From assembly GCA_014904845.1 (NCBI GenBank), contig MU119517.1, positions 1-56,979 on the forward strand: a stretch of DNA of 56,979 bases, read 5' to 3'. The stretch comes from Acephala macrosclerotiorum (Eukaryota; Ascomycota; Leotiomycetes; Helotiales; Mollisiaceae). Position 1 is the stretch's first letter. Each line of letters starts with the position of its first letter. The notes under the pieces are model-generated. The model was not told the DNA's origin and searched no databases. It worked only from the letters and a program-made list of their open reading frames with translations. Below, piece by piece: positions 13,240-23,354 of the stretch. The position numbers and the translations under genes were made by a program.

Positions 13240-13553
13240 GATACTATCACAGCCTGGTCTGATGCTTATTCGGAAGATTATCTAAATCCCTCACCTGAGC
13301 CCGTCGTCAAGCCTTCTGCTTTTGCAGCTGGTGCGAGGGAAAGAACAACGGGAGAAAAGACCCCGCCCCAGGTCTCACACCAGCACAACCCCAGCTCTGG
13401 AACTTCGACGTCCAGACCCAAATAGCGCGCGAACGCCTCGGCAACTAGGTCTAACAAGAGCGCGCCCAACTCACTACCCTCAATAGCAAAGTCGCCGCTC
13501 TACCCCCACCTCCTCCTCCCACAGCTGCCACATCATCATCATCCAAACGTGGA
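13240..13553 (+). pseudogene. Gag-like retrotransposon relic with C-to-T stops
   Basis: One frame running to 13553 reads QLWNFDVQTQIARERLGN, then TAG and TAA two codons apart, then QERAQLTTLNSKVAALPPPPP. Charged helical sequence followed by a proline patch is common near the N-terminus of LTR-retrotransposon Gag proteins. Both stops would be Gln codons (CAG, CAA) before a C-to-T change in CpA context, which is what RIP does. No zinc knuckle or protease is visible, so Gag is inferred from style and not from a diagnostic motif. The segment runs into the proline-rich gene model that follows, and the two could be parts of one locus. Confidence 0.35.
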
Positions 13554-13671
13554 GTAGGTTACCCCTTCCTTTCACACTACTCTTCATTCTCTGAGCTTCC
13601 AAGCAAGTTCATGCCTCTCACCAATTCCGAATCCTTCAGAACAAGATACTAATTCGTTTTCTGTATAGTTC

Positions 13672-14218
13672 ATGAAATCCCTCTTAGAATCCTCCCTCTC
13701 ATCCCTCTCATCCACCCCCCCCCCCCCCCCCCCCCCCCCCNNNNNNNNNNCCCCCCCCCCCCCCCCCCCCCCCCCCCCTGAAATGACAGTAGTAAAAATC
13801 CAACAAGGCCAATGCGCCATCCGGATCAAAGACCGCCTCCGCACCCGCAGAGAGTTCAAAGAGATGTGGGGACGTGCCCGCTGGCCTCTCCTCTGCGCTG
13901 CTCGGGGCTGGGGCGACCCTAATGTGACGGAAGGAAAATGGAGACATCTTGCCCAGGTAAGTCCCCTGTCTCGCTTTCCAAATGTCCCGCCCCCACCAAG
14001 GATAATGACCTCCCTAAGATGTACGAGGGAAATTTACTGATTTGAAAATGCAGGGAAGCAACAAGTTGGATTTTATGATCTATGCAGCAACTTGGTATGC
14101 TAATAAAGAGTTGGGGTATTATGACTACGCCAATGGAAAAGTAGCCGGGGGAGGACTTGCTGTTGGAGGCGGGATGTGTGCTGGGAATTTCGACGGCGGG
14201 CGGGAGCTGTGTTGCTGA
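13672..14218 (+). CDS. Hypothetical proline-rich protein, two visible exons, interrupted by a gap
   Basis: From the ATG at 13672 the frame reads a Ser-rich leader, then CCC codons (poly-Pro) broken by ten N, then EMTVVKIQQGQCAIRIKDRL and onward to the donor at 13957. An intron at 13957-14053 (GTAAGT, branch CTGAT, CAG) joins in phase to a 54-codon last exon rich in Gly and ending in CC, with TGA at 14216-14218. A further upstream exon may exist: 13554-13668 has GTAGGT, ACTAAT and TATAG signals. I do not recognise the family. The C-rich, spliced structure looks expressed, unlike the flanking relics. The true length of the proline run is unknown because of the gap. Confidence 0.4.
13741..13750. 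other. Assembly gap (10 N) inside a poly-C run
   Basis: Ten N are flanked by about 24 C on the left and 28 C on the right. The run falls in a predicted exon, so both the length and the frame across it are uncertain. Confidence 0.95.
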
Positions 14219-14449
14219 GGTTGTGCGGTACAGTTCGACTGCGGGTATGTGTTCCGGTGGTGGCTAAGAGTGTGTGACGCAGAGAGGGAAGGGTGATATG
14301 AATTTCCTCGGAGGTGTGGAAAATTGTGGGAGGTGATTGGAGATGAGTTTGGGAAAAGGGTTTGAAAACCTGGAAAGGTTTGGATGATTTGAATGTCCCA
14401 GGAGATATGGTACATTTCGGGTGCAGTATCTTGATTTGGGTACTGCTGT

Positions 14450-15040
14450 GATAATTACATGAGGAGGGTAGACTAATAAATAATGATGTGAATATCCCGA
14501 AAGCATCGATCTTGAAGAAGAGCGATTTGTCTAGATTGTGATAAATTAGCATACGTTTGCTTGACAAATAGTTTTAGATACTCTCCTATGATGCCTTTTC
14601 CCAGTCCGTGGGTTCCCATGTTGTTCGTGCACAGAGATTCTTTCTCTTCGTCTTTCCCGTGGCTCTTTGCTCCCTCTCTTATGCCAGCATTTGTGTTTTG
14701 CGTTATTATAATAGCTCCGACATTTGAGCATAGAGTAGCACATAAAGTCGAAGCCAGCCCACCATCCCCAAGTATATCTCTAAGGATTTTAGAGTATTAA
14801 AGAAAACGAGATTCTTAATCGCCGTAACTCGCTCTTCGATCGTCGACATCCCAAATCTATCTACGCGGTGACTAAGGAAGCAGACAAACGGATATCTCAA
14901 AAAGGACTTTAATAGAGACAAGTGCAAGCGCATTTCTGCAAATAAAGTAAATATCTCGCGCAAGTGTAGAAAGAGTTCCTTTAGTGTTCTTAAGAATACC
15001 ACCATATCGGAGACGTGGATACTTCCGAAAGTTCAAACCC
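14450..15040 (-). mobile_element. Ty3/gypsy pol relic (reverse transcriptase thumb to RNase H)
   Basis: Read on the minus strand, 15005-14706 follows the order of gypsy reverse transcriptase just after the catalytic Asp pair: a VVF strand, the LREIFTLFAE helix, a STIEERVTAIKNL segment and LKSLEIYLG...WLR. The frame continues through 14560 with one TAA and two TAG stops into a segment resembling the connection to RNase H (LDKSLFFKIDAFG). The element is therefore a truncated, mutated fragment with no LTR in view. It lies directly downstream of the damaged PARP-type zinc-finger gene. Confidence 0.7.
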
Positions 15041-15172
15041 CTACCAACTCCTCTTAGCAGAACTAGCATATTTTGAACGGCGGTTGATCGGCCAGACATC
15101 ACCCAGATGGTCCACCGCCCTGACCCCTATGTAACCAAGCTCGTTCCTAATCCTTGATAATTCCTCGTCCAA

Positions 15173-16200
15173 TTAGCCACCTTTCACTGCTTTCTGCGAA
15201 AATTTGTCAGATCACTCAAGATTCAGAGCTGAATTCTTACTTTAGCAGCTACCCAATTTTCCAGCATAATACTCGGAGTATGTTTGTCTGTCAAATACTT
15301 CAAATCATTGTCCCTCACGGCTAGGAACATTTGGAACAGATTCCACTCCCTGGTGCTTGAAGGATCATTCTGGTTGCAGCTCTCGATCCGATTGAGACGT
15401 ATCAGTAAGCGCGAGAAGATGTCCGAATGCATTCCACGAGGTGCTACTTGTACATATTCGGACGATCCTGCCTCATACAACAAATTTTTAATGTCCCGGT
15501 AGACGAGGGCGATTCGGATTCCATCCCTCTTTTTCGATAAATTGCAAGGACCTTTTGCTATTCAAAGACGAGCCGCTCGGCTCCGGCATCAAGAGGGTGA
15601 TGCGTTACCAAGCGACGAGTGATTTTGAGTCGTGGCATTTTCAGATTGTACCAGGAACTGTTTTTCAAAGGGTCGTCCTTTGTATGGTACGGTGTAACTG
15701 GAGTGATTCGGTCAAGAAAATCTGCTTCGGAAAAGTCTGTGATCTCCTCAAAGCACTTGACATGGTAGTATTCTGTCCACGCCACATTAGCTCAATGTTT
15801 GTACAGATGCTGGAAAATCTTTCTACGTACCTGGATTCTGATAATGCCACTAGAGGACGCGATTCAAGAACCCTTTTGGGTGCGGTTGACTCTCTGGCAC
15901 AGGCAGAGTAAAGCCCTTCTGCCCCGGATTAAGCGCAATTCTGTAATCTCCTGGGGCGATCTGCTCGCCGCAATCAAGTGTGCATTTCTTACCGGGCTCG
16001 GATTCGGGAAACTGCTCCAGCCAGAACATAATCTCGGCTTCTGATGTGCGCTCAGATTTTCTCTCTACATGATCAGGATTCGCAGGTATGCCAAGGTGGC
16101 GACGGAGCGGCCTGCGAGCTTTAGTGATGCGGTCCTCGCTATGCAGATTTCGGACGGTCGCGTACTCTTTAGAGGAACTAGCATCTGTGCTTGTAGACAT
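15173..16200 (-). pseudogene. PARP-type zinc-finger protein gene, probably damaged
   Basis: From the ATG at 16198-16200 the protein reads a basic N-terminus and then CTLDCGEQIAPGDYRIAL; a downstream exon supplies YYHVKCFEEITDFSEADFLD. Cys pair plus HxxC is the layout of PARP-type zinc fingers, which bind DNA nicks. Joining these needs an intron with donor GTACGT at about 15829 and acceptor near 15772. A TAG at about 15850 must either be removed by a second intron (about 15902-15852, GTGCCA...TAG) or is a mutation. Further on, the frame meets a TAG and a one-base slip in an A run near 15540 before regaining a good frame that ends VAAK, an intron (15194-15240) and TAA at 15173. No PARP catalytic domain is seen. 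RNA data could show that it is intact after splicing. Confidence 0.55.
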
Positions 16201-16811
16201 GACTGAAATGCAATACGATTTGAATGTACCAGATATTCAGGGCCTTTGGAATGTAGAGATAATGCCGTTGTGGGCGGAAGGCTTGTGTTGAAGGAGGACG
16301 AGAGGAGAAGAAGAGTTGAGATGAAATAGCACTGGCATTTCGTTGGAAAGGGAAGAAGCGACCAACCCAGCTCCTTCCTAACCTACAGATAATCATCGCA
16401 GAAACTTAGGACATTGAGAAGTGCCAGAAAAAGAGGCATAGGAATGGATTCGCAGGTCCACCCTCTGGTCTACCATCGACTTGACTCTTTTCGAAAGTCC
16501 GTAAAATTGTCCGTGGATTTCAGTCCTACCTTAATTAAACTGTCCGGACTGAGGTAGGACATTGAGCTCGGCTGGCAGCTTTCAAATATCTTGACTCTCC
16601 ATCGGGCTTCAGTCATGGTAAACCGCTGAAAAGATATCAAAGAAGGATGGAAAGAGCTCGGCAAACCAAAGGAGGGGAGGCGGTCAAAATTGGCAGAATC
16701 CTTCTCGGCCTAGTGCGGGGTAGTTTTTGTCGCTCATCAACTGACTCACAGCAACAAAAGTTCTTGAAGTTTCTTAACACATTGAACAATTGACAGAAGG
16801 TCTTGGCAGAT
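16201..16811. other. Divergent intergenic region
   Basis: Separates the minus-strand zinc-finger gene from HIS7. No spliceable gene was found. It should hold both promoters, but no specific site stands out. Confidence 0.5.
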
Positions 16812-18505
16812 ATGCCAAAGGTATACTTGCTCGACTATGTTGCGGGCAATGTTCGCAGCCTTGTCAATGCCATTGAGAAGGTTGGCTACGCGGTCGAGTG
16901 GATCAAAACACCAGAAGATGTTGAGAAAGCAGATGTGAGTACGAAGCAGAATACTTCGGATCAGATTCACTCTCCCTGGATCCTACTGACATTGCACCCT
17001 AGAAACTGATTCTACCAGGTGTTGGCCATTTCGGCCATTGCATGACCCAATTCTCCTCCGCCGGCTACCTTCCCGCGATACGAAAACATATCGAGTCTGG
17101 GAAACCATTTATGGGGATATGTGTTGGACTACAAGCATTGTTCGAAGGATCCTCTGAGAACTCTGCCGTTCCAGGTCTTAGGCTGATTAAGGGGCACCTC
17201 AATCGATTTGACGATTCCTCGAAATCAGTACCTCATATTGGGTGGAATAGCGCGAATCCGAGAGACAAGCAAGCATACGATCTGCGGTCGAGCTCGAAAT
17301 ACTATTACGTTCATTCATACAAAGTCCCATATAGGGAAGGAGAGTTAGAGAGCCTGGGATGGACTGTTGCAACGGCACGGTATGGTGATGAGGAGTTCAT
17401 TGGAGCTATTGCGAAAGGCAATATCCTGGCGACACAATTCCACCCAGAGAAGAGCGGTGTTGCGGGCCTACGAGTCATAAAGGCGTTCCTTGATGGAGCA
17501 GAATCAAGAGGGGCGCCTACGGACATAGCAGCCGTGAAGGAGGGTTTGACAAGGCGAGTCATTGCTTGCCTCGACGTCCGGACGAACGATCAGGGCGACC
17601 TCGTCGTAACGAAAGGAGATCAATACGATGTGCGAGAAAAGACCGACGGCGGCAACGTCAGGAATCTCGGCAAGCCGGTGGAAATGGCGAAGAAATACTA
17701 CGAACAAGGAGCCGACGAGGTGACATTCCTAAACATCACCAGCTTTCGAGATTGTCCTCTCGCAGATCTGCCTATGCTAGAGATCCTACGGCGGACATCA
17801 GAAACAGTCTTTGTTCCTCTGACAATCGGTGGAGGGATCCGAGATACCACAGACACAGACGGCACCAAAGTCTCCGCCTTAGAAATCGCAACGATGTACT
17901 TCAAAAGCGGAGCAGACAAAGTTTCAATCGGCTCGGACGCCGTCACAGCCGCCGAAGAATACTATGCCAACGGAAACAAACTATTCGGGAACACAGCCAT
18001 CGAGCAAATATCCCGAGCCTATGGAGCCCAAGCCGTCGTCGTGAGCGTTGATCCCAAACGAGTCTACATCTCCAAGCCCTCCGAAACAAAACACAACACG
18101 ATCACGACTAAATACCCTGGGCCCAACGGTGAAACTGCATGCTGGTACGCTTGCACAATCAAGGGCGGACGAGAGACACGAGATATGGACGTCGTGGAAT
18201 TAGTCCAAGCAGTGGAAGCAATGGGAGCAGGTGAAATCCTTCTCAACTGCATCGACAAAGACGGTACAAACAGTGGTTTCGACCTCGAACTTATCGATCA
18301 AGTCAAGTCCGCTGTAAAGATACCTGTCATCGCATCAAGTGGAGCGGGGGTCCCAGCTCATTTCGAGGAAGTGTTCTCAAAGACTAGGACAGATGCTGCA
18401 CTCGGAGCAGGTATGTTCCACAGAGGCGAGTACACCGTTAAGAACGTTAAGGATTTTCTTGCGGAGAAGGGCTTGATGGTTAGACAGTTTGAGAGCGAGT
18501 CATGA
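16812..18505 (+). CDS. HIS7: Imidazole glycerol phosphate synthase (HisH-HisF fusion)
   Basis: Exons 16812-16934 and 17003-18505, with a 68-nt intron (GTGAGT...TAG) and about 541 residues, close to yeast HIS7. The N-terminal third is a class I glutamine amidotransferase: oxyanion region PGVGHFG, nucleophile Cys in [11 protein letters not shown] near residue 81, and the His/Glu pair in TQFHPEKSG. The C-terminal part is the HisF (beta/alpha)8 barrel, beginning [10 protein letters not shown], with GGGIRD and phosphate-binding strands such as ASSGAG. The enzyme uses glutamine-derived ammonia to turn PRFAR into imidazole glycerol phosphate and AICAR, the fifth step of histidine biosynthesis and a link to purine synthesis. 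The frame is intact. The ATG at 16812 is chosen because [13 protein letters not shown] is the conserved start of the family. Confidence 0.97.
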
Positions 18506-18729
18506 TACCAAATTGGTAAGCATTTCAAACCTCCAACATACCAAGATCTTACTGTACTGAGCCAAGAGTGATTGCCACTTCACGTGATGGCTTGATTTGT
18601 AATTCGTCATGGTTTTTGTCTTTATATCCGCGCCAAGAGGATCTCCAGTCTACTGCGTATGTTATATATGAGACTAAGTGGTCTCCTTCCTCTCATTTCT
18701 TCAATTCCCATCATCATTGTCAACTAAAC

Positions 18730-19677
18730 ATGGCAGCAACGCAAAAGGTCCTCGTCTTAGGCGCTGGCGAGCTTGGAACTGCAATCCTCACTTCACTCGC
18801 GACTCTCAAACCCCAGAACACCACAATCACAGTGCTCCTCCGCCCCTCAACAATAAACACCACCAATCCCTCCCAACTTGCCAAACTCAATTATCTCAAA
18901 TCCCTAAATATATCCTTCCTTCCCGGCAATATCTCAACCGCCGCCCCCTCAGAACTCACCACCCTCTTCTCCCCATTCGATCTCATCATAAACTGCCTAG
19001 GCTTCGCCTCCGGCCCCGGCTCCCAGATCAAAATCGCCCGCGCAGCCCTTTCCGCTAGCGTCAAAAGATTCATTCCCTGGCAGTTCGGGGTGGATTACGA
19101 TGTCGTGGGCAGAGGGTCTGCGCAGGAGGTTTGGGACGAGCAACTAGATGTCCGAGACCTTCTCAGAGCCCAGAATGAGACAGAATGGATCATCGTGTCA
19201 ACAGGAATGTTCACCTCTTTTCTGTTTGAACCATTTTTCGGCGTCGTAGACTTCTCGTCTAAAGACGAAGTCATAGTCCGAGCGTTGGGAGGATGGGAGA
19301 ATAAAGTCACTGTAACGACGCCGGAGGATATTGGGAGGCTGACTGCTATGGCTATTTTGGAGGAGCCGAGGATTGGGAACCAGGTTGTTTATACGGCGGG
19401 AGAAACCGTTACCTACGAAAGGGTTGCCGAGATTGTTGAGAAGCTAGTTGGGGAGAAGAGGAAAGTGAAGCGGGAGGTATGGATGGTGGAGAAGTTGAAG
19501 GAGGATCTGAAGAAGGGTCCTAAGGATGCGGTAAAGAAGTATAGGGTTGTGTTTGCGGAAGGGAGGGGGGTTAGTTGGGATGTTGAGAAGACGTTCAATG
19601 TGCAGAGAGGTATTGAGGTTACGGATGTGGAGGGCTTTGCGAGGGAGAAGTTTGCGCAGACTTCGAAGCTGGATTGA
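18730..19677 (+). CDS. NmrA-like / isoflavone-reductase-like NAD(P)-binding protein
   Basis: Single exon of 315 residues. The start at 18730 puts the dinucleotide motif LVLGAGELGTAI at residues 7-18, where this family has it; an earlier in-frame ATG at 18568 would add an unstructured leader. The Rossmann half continues with FDLIINCLG and IPWQFGVDYD, and the C-terminal half has TTPEDIGRLTA and a NQVVYTAGE segment typical of NmrA/isoflavone reductase homologues. Members are NADPH-dependent reductases or redox sensors, and the substrate here cannot be read from sequence. It follows HIS7 on the same strand with about 220 bp between coding regions, so it has its own promoter. Codon use is normal and the frame is intact. 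Confidence 0.85.
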   Translation: MAATQKVLVLGAGELGTAILTSLATLKPQNTTITVLLRPSTINTTNPSQLAKLNYLKSLNISFLPGNISTAAPSELTTLFSPFDLIINCLGFASGPGSQIKIARAALSASVKRFIPWQFGVDYDVVGRGSAQEVWDEQLDVRDLLRAQNETEWIIVSTGMFTSFLFEPFFGVVDFSSKDEVIVRALGGWENKVTVTTPEDIGRLTAMAILEEPRIGNQVVYTAGETVTYERVAEIVEKLVGEKRKVKREVWMVEKLKEDLKKGPKDAVKKYRVVFAEGRGVSWDVEKTFNVQRGIEVTDVEGFAREKFAQTSKLD

Positions 19678-20224
19678 GGCGAGGTGGTCTTTATATTTGT
19701 GCGTCTGAAATGGTTTGAACGCAGAGTGGCTCATCTTCATTTTTAATGAGATATATAGGTACGAAATTGTCGTCGTCGTCAAACCACTTTCGTCCAGTGT
19801 CCTCTTCCCATCTTTCCCGTCTTCGGTCCATTGATCGACATTCCAGATAGGTAATCCACAGGGGCGAAGAAACACTAGCACACCAAAGGGTGTCATATGT
19901 TGCTTGATATATCATAGGAAAGCGTCACCTGGGTTTGGGGGAATATCGTGTGAGCGTTCGGAGAAAACGCGATGTGAACATGGTCGAAACTACGGGTTGC
20001 ATGATCTTACTGAGTGTCGCAGGTTGGATCATTTATTGAGAGTCTTACGATGATAATGAAGATATGTTGAAGCACCTCTTTCTTAGAGCACATTCACGAT
20101 ATGACTGAGAATTGTTCGACGCAGGCATCAAATTTCTGCACCTGCATCTTGCGTTCATGTTGTGGCGGATCCAATTTTGTAGTCTAGTCCACATCAATCT
20201 CTCTACCAAAATCCCACAAACTCC
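19678..20224. other. Convergent intergenic region
   Basis: The 3' ends of the NmrA-like gene and the amidase face each other here. Only short shadow frames are seen, with no RNA gene or repeat. Confidence 0.5.
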
Positions 20225-22048
20225 TCATTTCTCCAATCTGGTGCCATTGATGATCGAATCCAACACCCTCACCGTATTCGCAAGAGCCTCGTCTGCATGC
20301 CTATATCCAACCACCTGCACACAGATTGGGGCATCTTTGTAGAGCTCGGGGCCGGTGTCTAAATGGTAGAGGTATCAGCTGCAATCATCCAAATGGAAAG
20401 TGGAATAGAGTTATGCATACAAAGACCGTACACCCTGGCATCTTCGGCCCCATACTTCGCGTTGCTCGCATCATCTGCCGCGTCTGATTCTTGCACCTTG
20501 TCCACCGGAATCACAACCGCAGGATAATCGAGATAGTTCCACAACGCGGTATAAGTCGCTGTCGTCCAGGTATCCAGAGGTACGGCTGTATGAGGTGCCG
20601 GAGGCATCAGAATTGCATCGACATTGTTGTCGCGGAACAGGTTGAGGTATTGTTTTGCGGCCGCTGCGCGGCGGACGTTTAGGTCAAAGAAGCCTTGAAG
20701 GGTCGTGCCCTTTTTTGTTAATAGACCGATTGCTTCCAGGGACGGCACCATTGGCTCTCCTGTTCGGGCGAACTGTTCATAGTAGTGCTAGGAGTGGTTC
20801 ACGTCAGTTTGCGGATAATAACCCAGGGGTCTTCTTAACTTACATCACTTCCAGACAGTGAGCAATAGCGGATTTGGTCATCATAGTGTTCTTTGACATC
20901 CGGTAAGATAAGAGGGACAATTTCAACATGACCGCTTCTTCGAAGAAGCTCCGCCGCCGCTTTCAGACCCCGTCGAACTGGCGGTGAAGGTGTGTACACG
21001 CCATCGTCTTCAACCAAGCCGATTCGGAGCCTTTCCTTGACCTTAAGATCCCTCCATGAAAGTGACACTGCGGTACTGTCGTATTTCCAGGCCTCGGCCT
21101 GCATTATCGATTTTAGGAAGAGCAAGCAGTCCCGAATCGAGGTAGCCATAGGTCCAGCCGTCGATCGCACCCCGTCTGTCCCCGGCACGGTAAGATCTCG
21201 CACACCGCCGTGTGGGATCAATCCAATGCTAGCTCGGAACCCGTAGATTCCATTACAGACTGACGGGACACGAATGCTTCCACAGATATCAGTGCCGACC
21301 CCAAGCAGACTCCCTCGAAGAGCAATAAGAGCACCTTCGCCACCAGTGCTTCCACCTGCGGTCAACGCTGTATTGCGAGGATTCAACGTCCGACCGAAAA
21401 TGTTGTTGTCACTATCAGCGGTCATGATTGACTGGGGGAGATTGGTCTTGCAGTAGAGAACTGCGCCCAGATCAAGCAGCATGGCGGCGAGAGCACTGTT
21501 TTCCTCTGCGGGTTCATTTACATAGCAACCAAGTCCTGTCGATGTGTCCTTTCCCAAGACTTGGAAGCTGTCTTTGAGAGAGATGGGTAATCCCCAGAGA
21601 GGTAGGAGGACTTTACCACTAGGGGTTGCTTGTCGTTCTTTATCAAGTTGACGGGCACGCTCAATCGCCTCTTCGAAGAAGATTTCGGTCAAGCAGTTAA
21701 CCTGTCCCAGCATCAATATCGTGCTTGGTTGAATTTGATCCAAAGAGGTGGGGTTGGCTAACTTACCAGTTGCTGGGCAATGGCAGCCCTTTTACAAAAG
21801 GCGACAGTCACTTGCTCAGCAGACCAAATCCCTAACTTGAGCTTCTCAAGCAGAGCCGTAGCGTCATATTTAGACGTAATCTCGCACTCAATATCACTCA
21901 AGATCCCACAAGTAACCGGTACTTCCAATAAGTTGGTAGTATGGCGAAGTATCTTCGAGGGGATTAGCCAGTCCTTGGGAATCCTGTTACTCCGTTGCAG
22001 CTTTTTCTCGGCAGCAATAATTCGATAATCATTGAGAAGCCGCGCCAT
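20225..22048 (-). CDS. Amidase (amidase-signature family, fungal acetamidase-like)
   Basis: Four exons: 22048-21767, 21701-20844, 20787-20421 and 20358-20225. The three introns are 65, 56 and 62 nt, all GT-AG, and the product is 546 residues, close to fungal acetamidases. The Ser-cisSer-Lys triad is present: Lys in PISLKDSF, cis-Ser in GGSTGGEGAL and nucleophile Ser in GTDICGSIRVPS. Two signature positions differ from the usual form (GGSSGG to GGSTGG, DIGGS to DICGS), but no catalytic residue is lost. Such enzymes hydrolyse carboxamides to acid and ammonia. The substrate is unknown; a short-chain or aryl amide is possible. It is transcribed away from a Zn2Cys6 regulator across about 1.3 kb, so a pathway-specific pair is likely. 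Confidence 0.9.
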
Positions 22049-22506
22049 TGTGATTTTATCACGAACTGAATTGATTTAAGGATAGATATCTGTATTTTCT
22101 CGTGGGCATGGACGCTCTATTTGTCTTTCAGCCAGGACCCTCGTCGACTTTATTTGACGATAACGGCTTCGAGAATGTGGAGGAATATCGGTTCATGCAA
22201 GCCTTTTTGAAAGTCGCCGGTTCCGGTCTGGATGGCTCCCATCGTTAAGAAATTTCCCGGTTCTTCCCAAGGGGGCGCTTGGAAACTGGCTTCGGTTGAT
22301 GTGTCCAAAATATGTCTGACTTGGCCTTAACCGTTACGCGGTTCTTCCCCGTGTGTGTCACAATCCTCCGGCGGAATGATAGCGGTATTGCCACTTGCAG
22401 AGAGCTTGCAGAGAGCAAAAGCTTTTTGATTCTAGTGGCTGTCATACTTACTGTTGAAGGCATTCAACGCTAGAGTGACTTGCTAATCAAAGATCCACAC
22501 CGGAAC

Positions 22507-22757
22507 GAAGGAACCCTCCGGTCAACCTTCCAGTCTATCTCGACCAATCAGCGAACGAGCTGTCGGATATCTCTACAGTAAACATATTATATTTTTGATG
22601 CACTTGTATTTTATGACTGAAGCAAACAAATAGTCAGAAGTGACGGTAGCCAACACTTAGAACGGACATCCTCCGGTCATACTTCCGGTCATACTTCCGG
22701 TCTATCAGAACCGGCGGACCAATGAGCGCATGAGCTATCGTATATCATGCAGTACGT
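22507..22757. promoter_or_regulatory. Diverged direct repeats rich in CCGG/CGG between amidase and regulator
   Basis: About 70 bp near 22515-22575 recurs near 22669-22757: CCTCCGGTCA, then TTCC(A/G)GTCTATC, a CCAATNAGCG segment, GAGCT and finally ACAGTA/GCAGTA. The second copy contains a TCCGGTCATACT tandem. More CCGG words lie at about 22215 and 22990. Zn2Cys6 proteins bind CGG triplets, so this is a candidate operator shared by the divergent genes. TTATCA near 22056 and CGATAA near 22156 match HGATAR, the nitrogen GATA-factor site. Function is inferred. Confidence 0.45.
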
Positions 22758-22950
22758 TATGTGATATTTTGACCTCCCATGACTGTCCTTTTTCTGTTCG
22801 GCCGCTCAAACTAGATTTGTTTCTACGTTAACTAAGTCCATATGGGTCTGCCAAGATGGCCTGGGCTACCTAGCAGCCGGGCTCCTGGAGTTGTCCAACA
22901 ACAAAACGAGGATAAGCGACACAAGGTACTTTCAGGGGTGAAGAGCTAAA

Positions 22951-23309
22951 CTAAGTTCTCGATTGTTCTATGCAGTATCTATCCAGAGTGAACAACTCGG
23001 ACCGGAACCGGATCATTGTACTTCGCACTAAGGATCCATATCTTATCAGTGATGGCTTTGAGGCTGAAGCAGGTTCTGTGCCCCTCGGAAAAGGATCAAA
23101 GTATACTACTAGAAGACTCTTATCTTCGGCATCGAGATATGGTGGATGTGGTGCAGAGACTGGTAGAGATAACACAGAGAGAACCGTTGTGATAATATGT
23201 AGTGGCGCTTTGACCCCGTGCACACGTGATAGCCCCACTGCTCTTCCCTATTCTTACCTAGCCGGTGCACTACTTTCCACATTGTAGATAACGAATCCAT
23301 AGCATTCAT
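22951..23309 (-). CDS. Possible small two-exon gene, unknown
   Basis: From the ATG at 23307-23309 a short exon (MNAMDSLSTMWKVVHRL) reaches a GTAAGA donor. A CTACCAG acceptor about 97 nt on rejoins a frame (SAPHPPYLDAEDKSLLVVYF...) that stays open to a stop at 22951. That would make roughly 84 residues. I do not recognise it. It lies head-to-head with the Zn2Cys6 gene start at 23355, inside a region that could equally be plain promoter or 5' UTR. The splice signals are the only support. Confidence 0.22.
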
Positions 23310-23354
23310 CGACTATGTATTTTTCTTCTTCGGCTCTATACCTCCGAATACCGA

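Noticed and set aside
13584..13947. Minus-strand poly-glycine frames
   Set aside because: They are the reverse of the poly-C run and its gap; the plus strand has the spliced gene.
14561..14800. Plus-strand 79-residue hydrophobic frame resembling a small membrane protein
   Set aside because: It is antisense to the gypsy pol relic, which explains the sequence better.
16746..16970. Minus-strand frame opposite the first HIS7 exon
   Set aside because: It is a shadow of the conserved HIS7 start.
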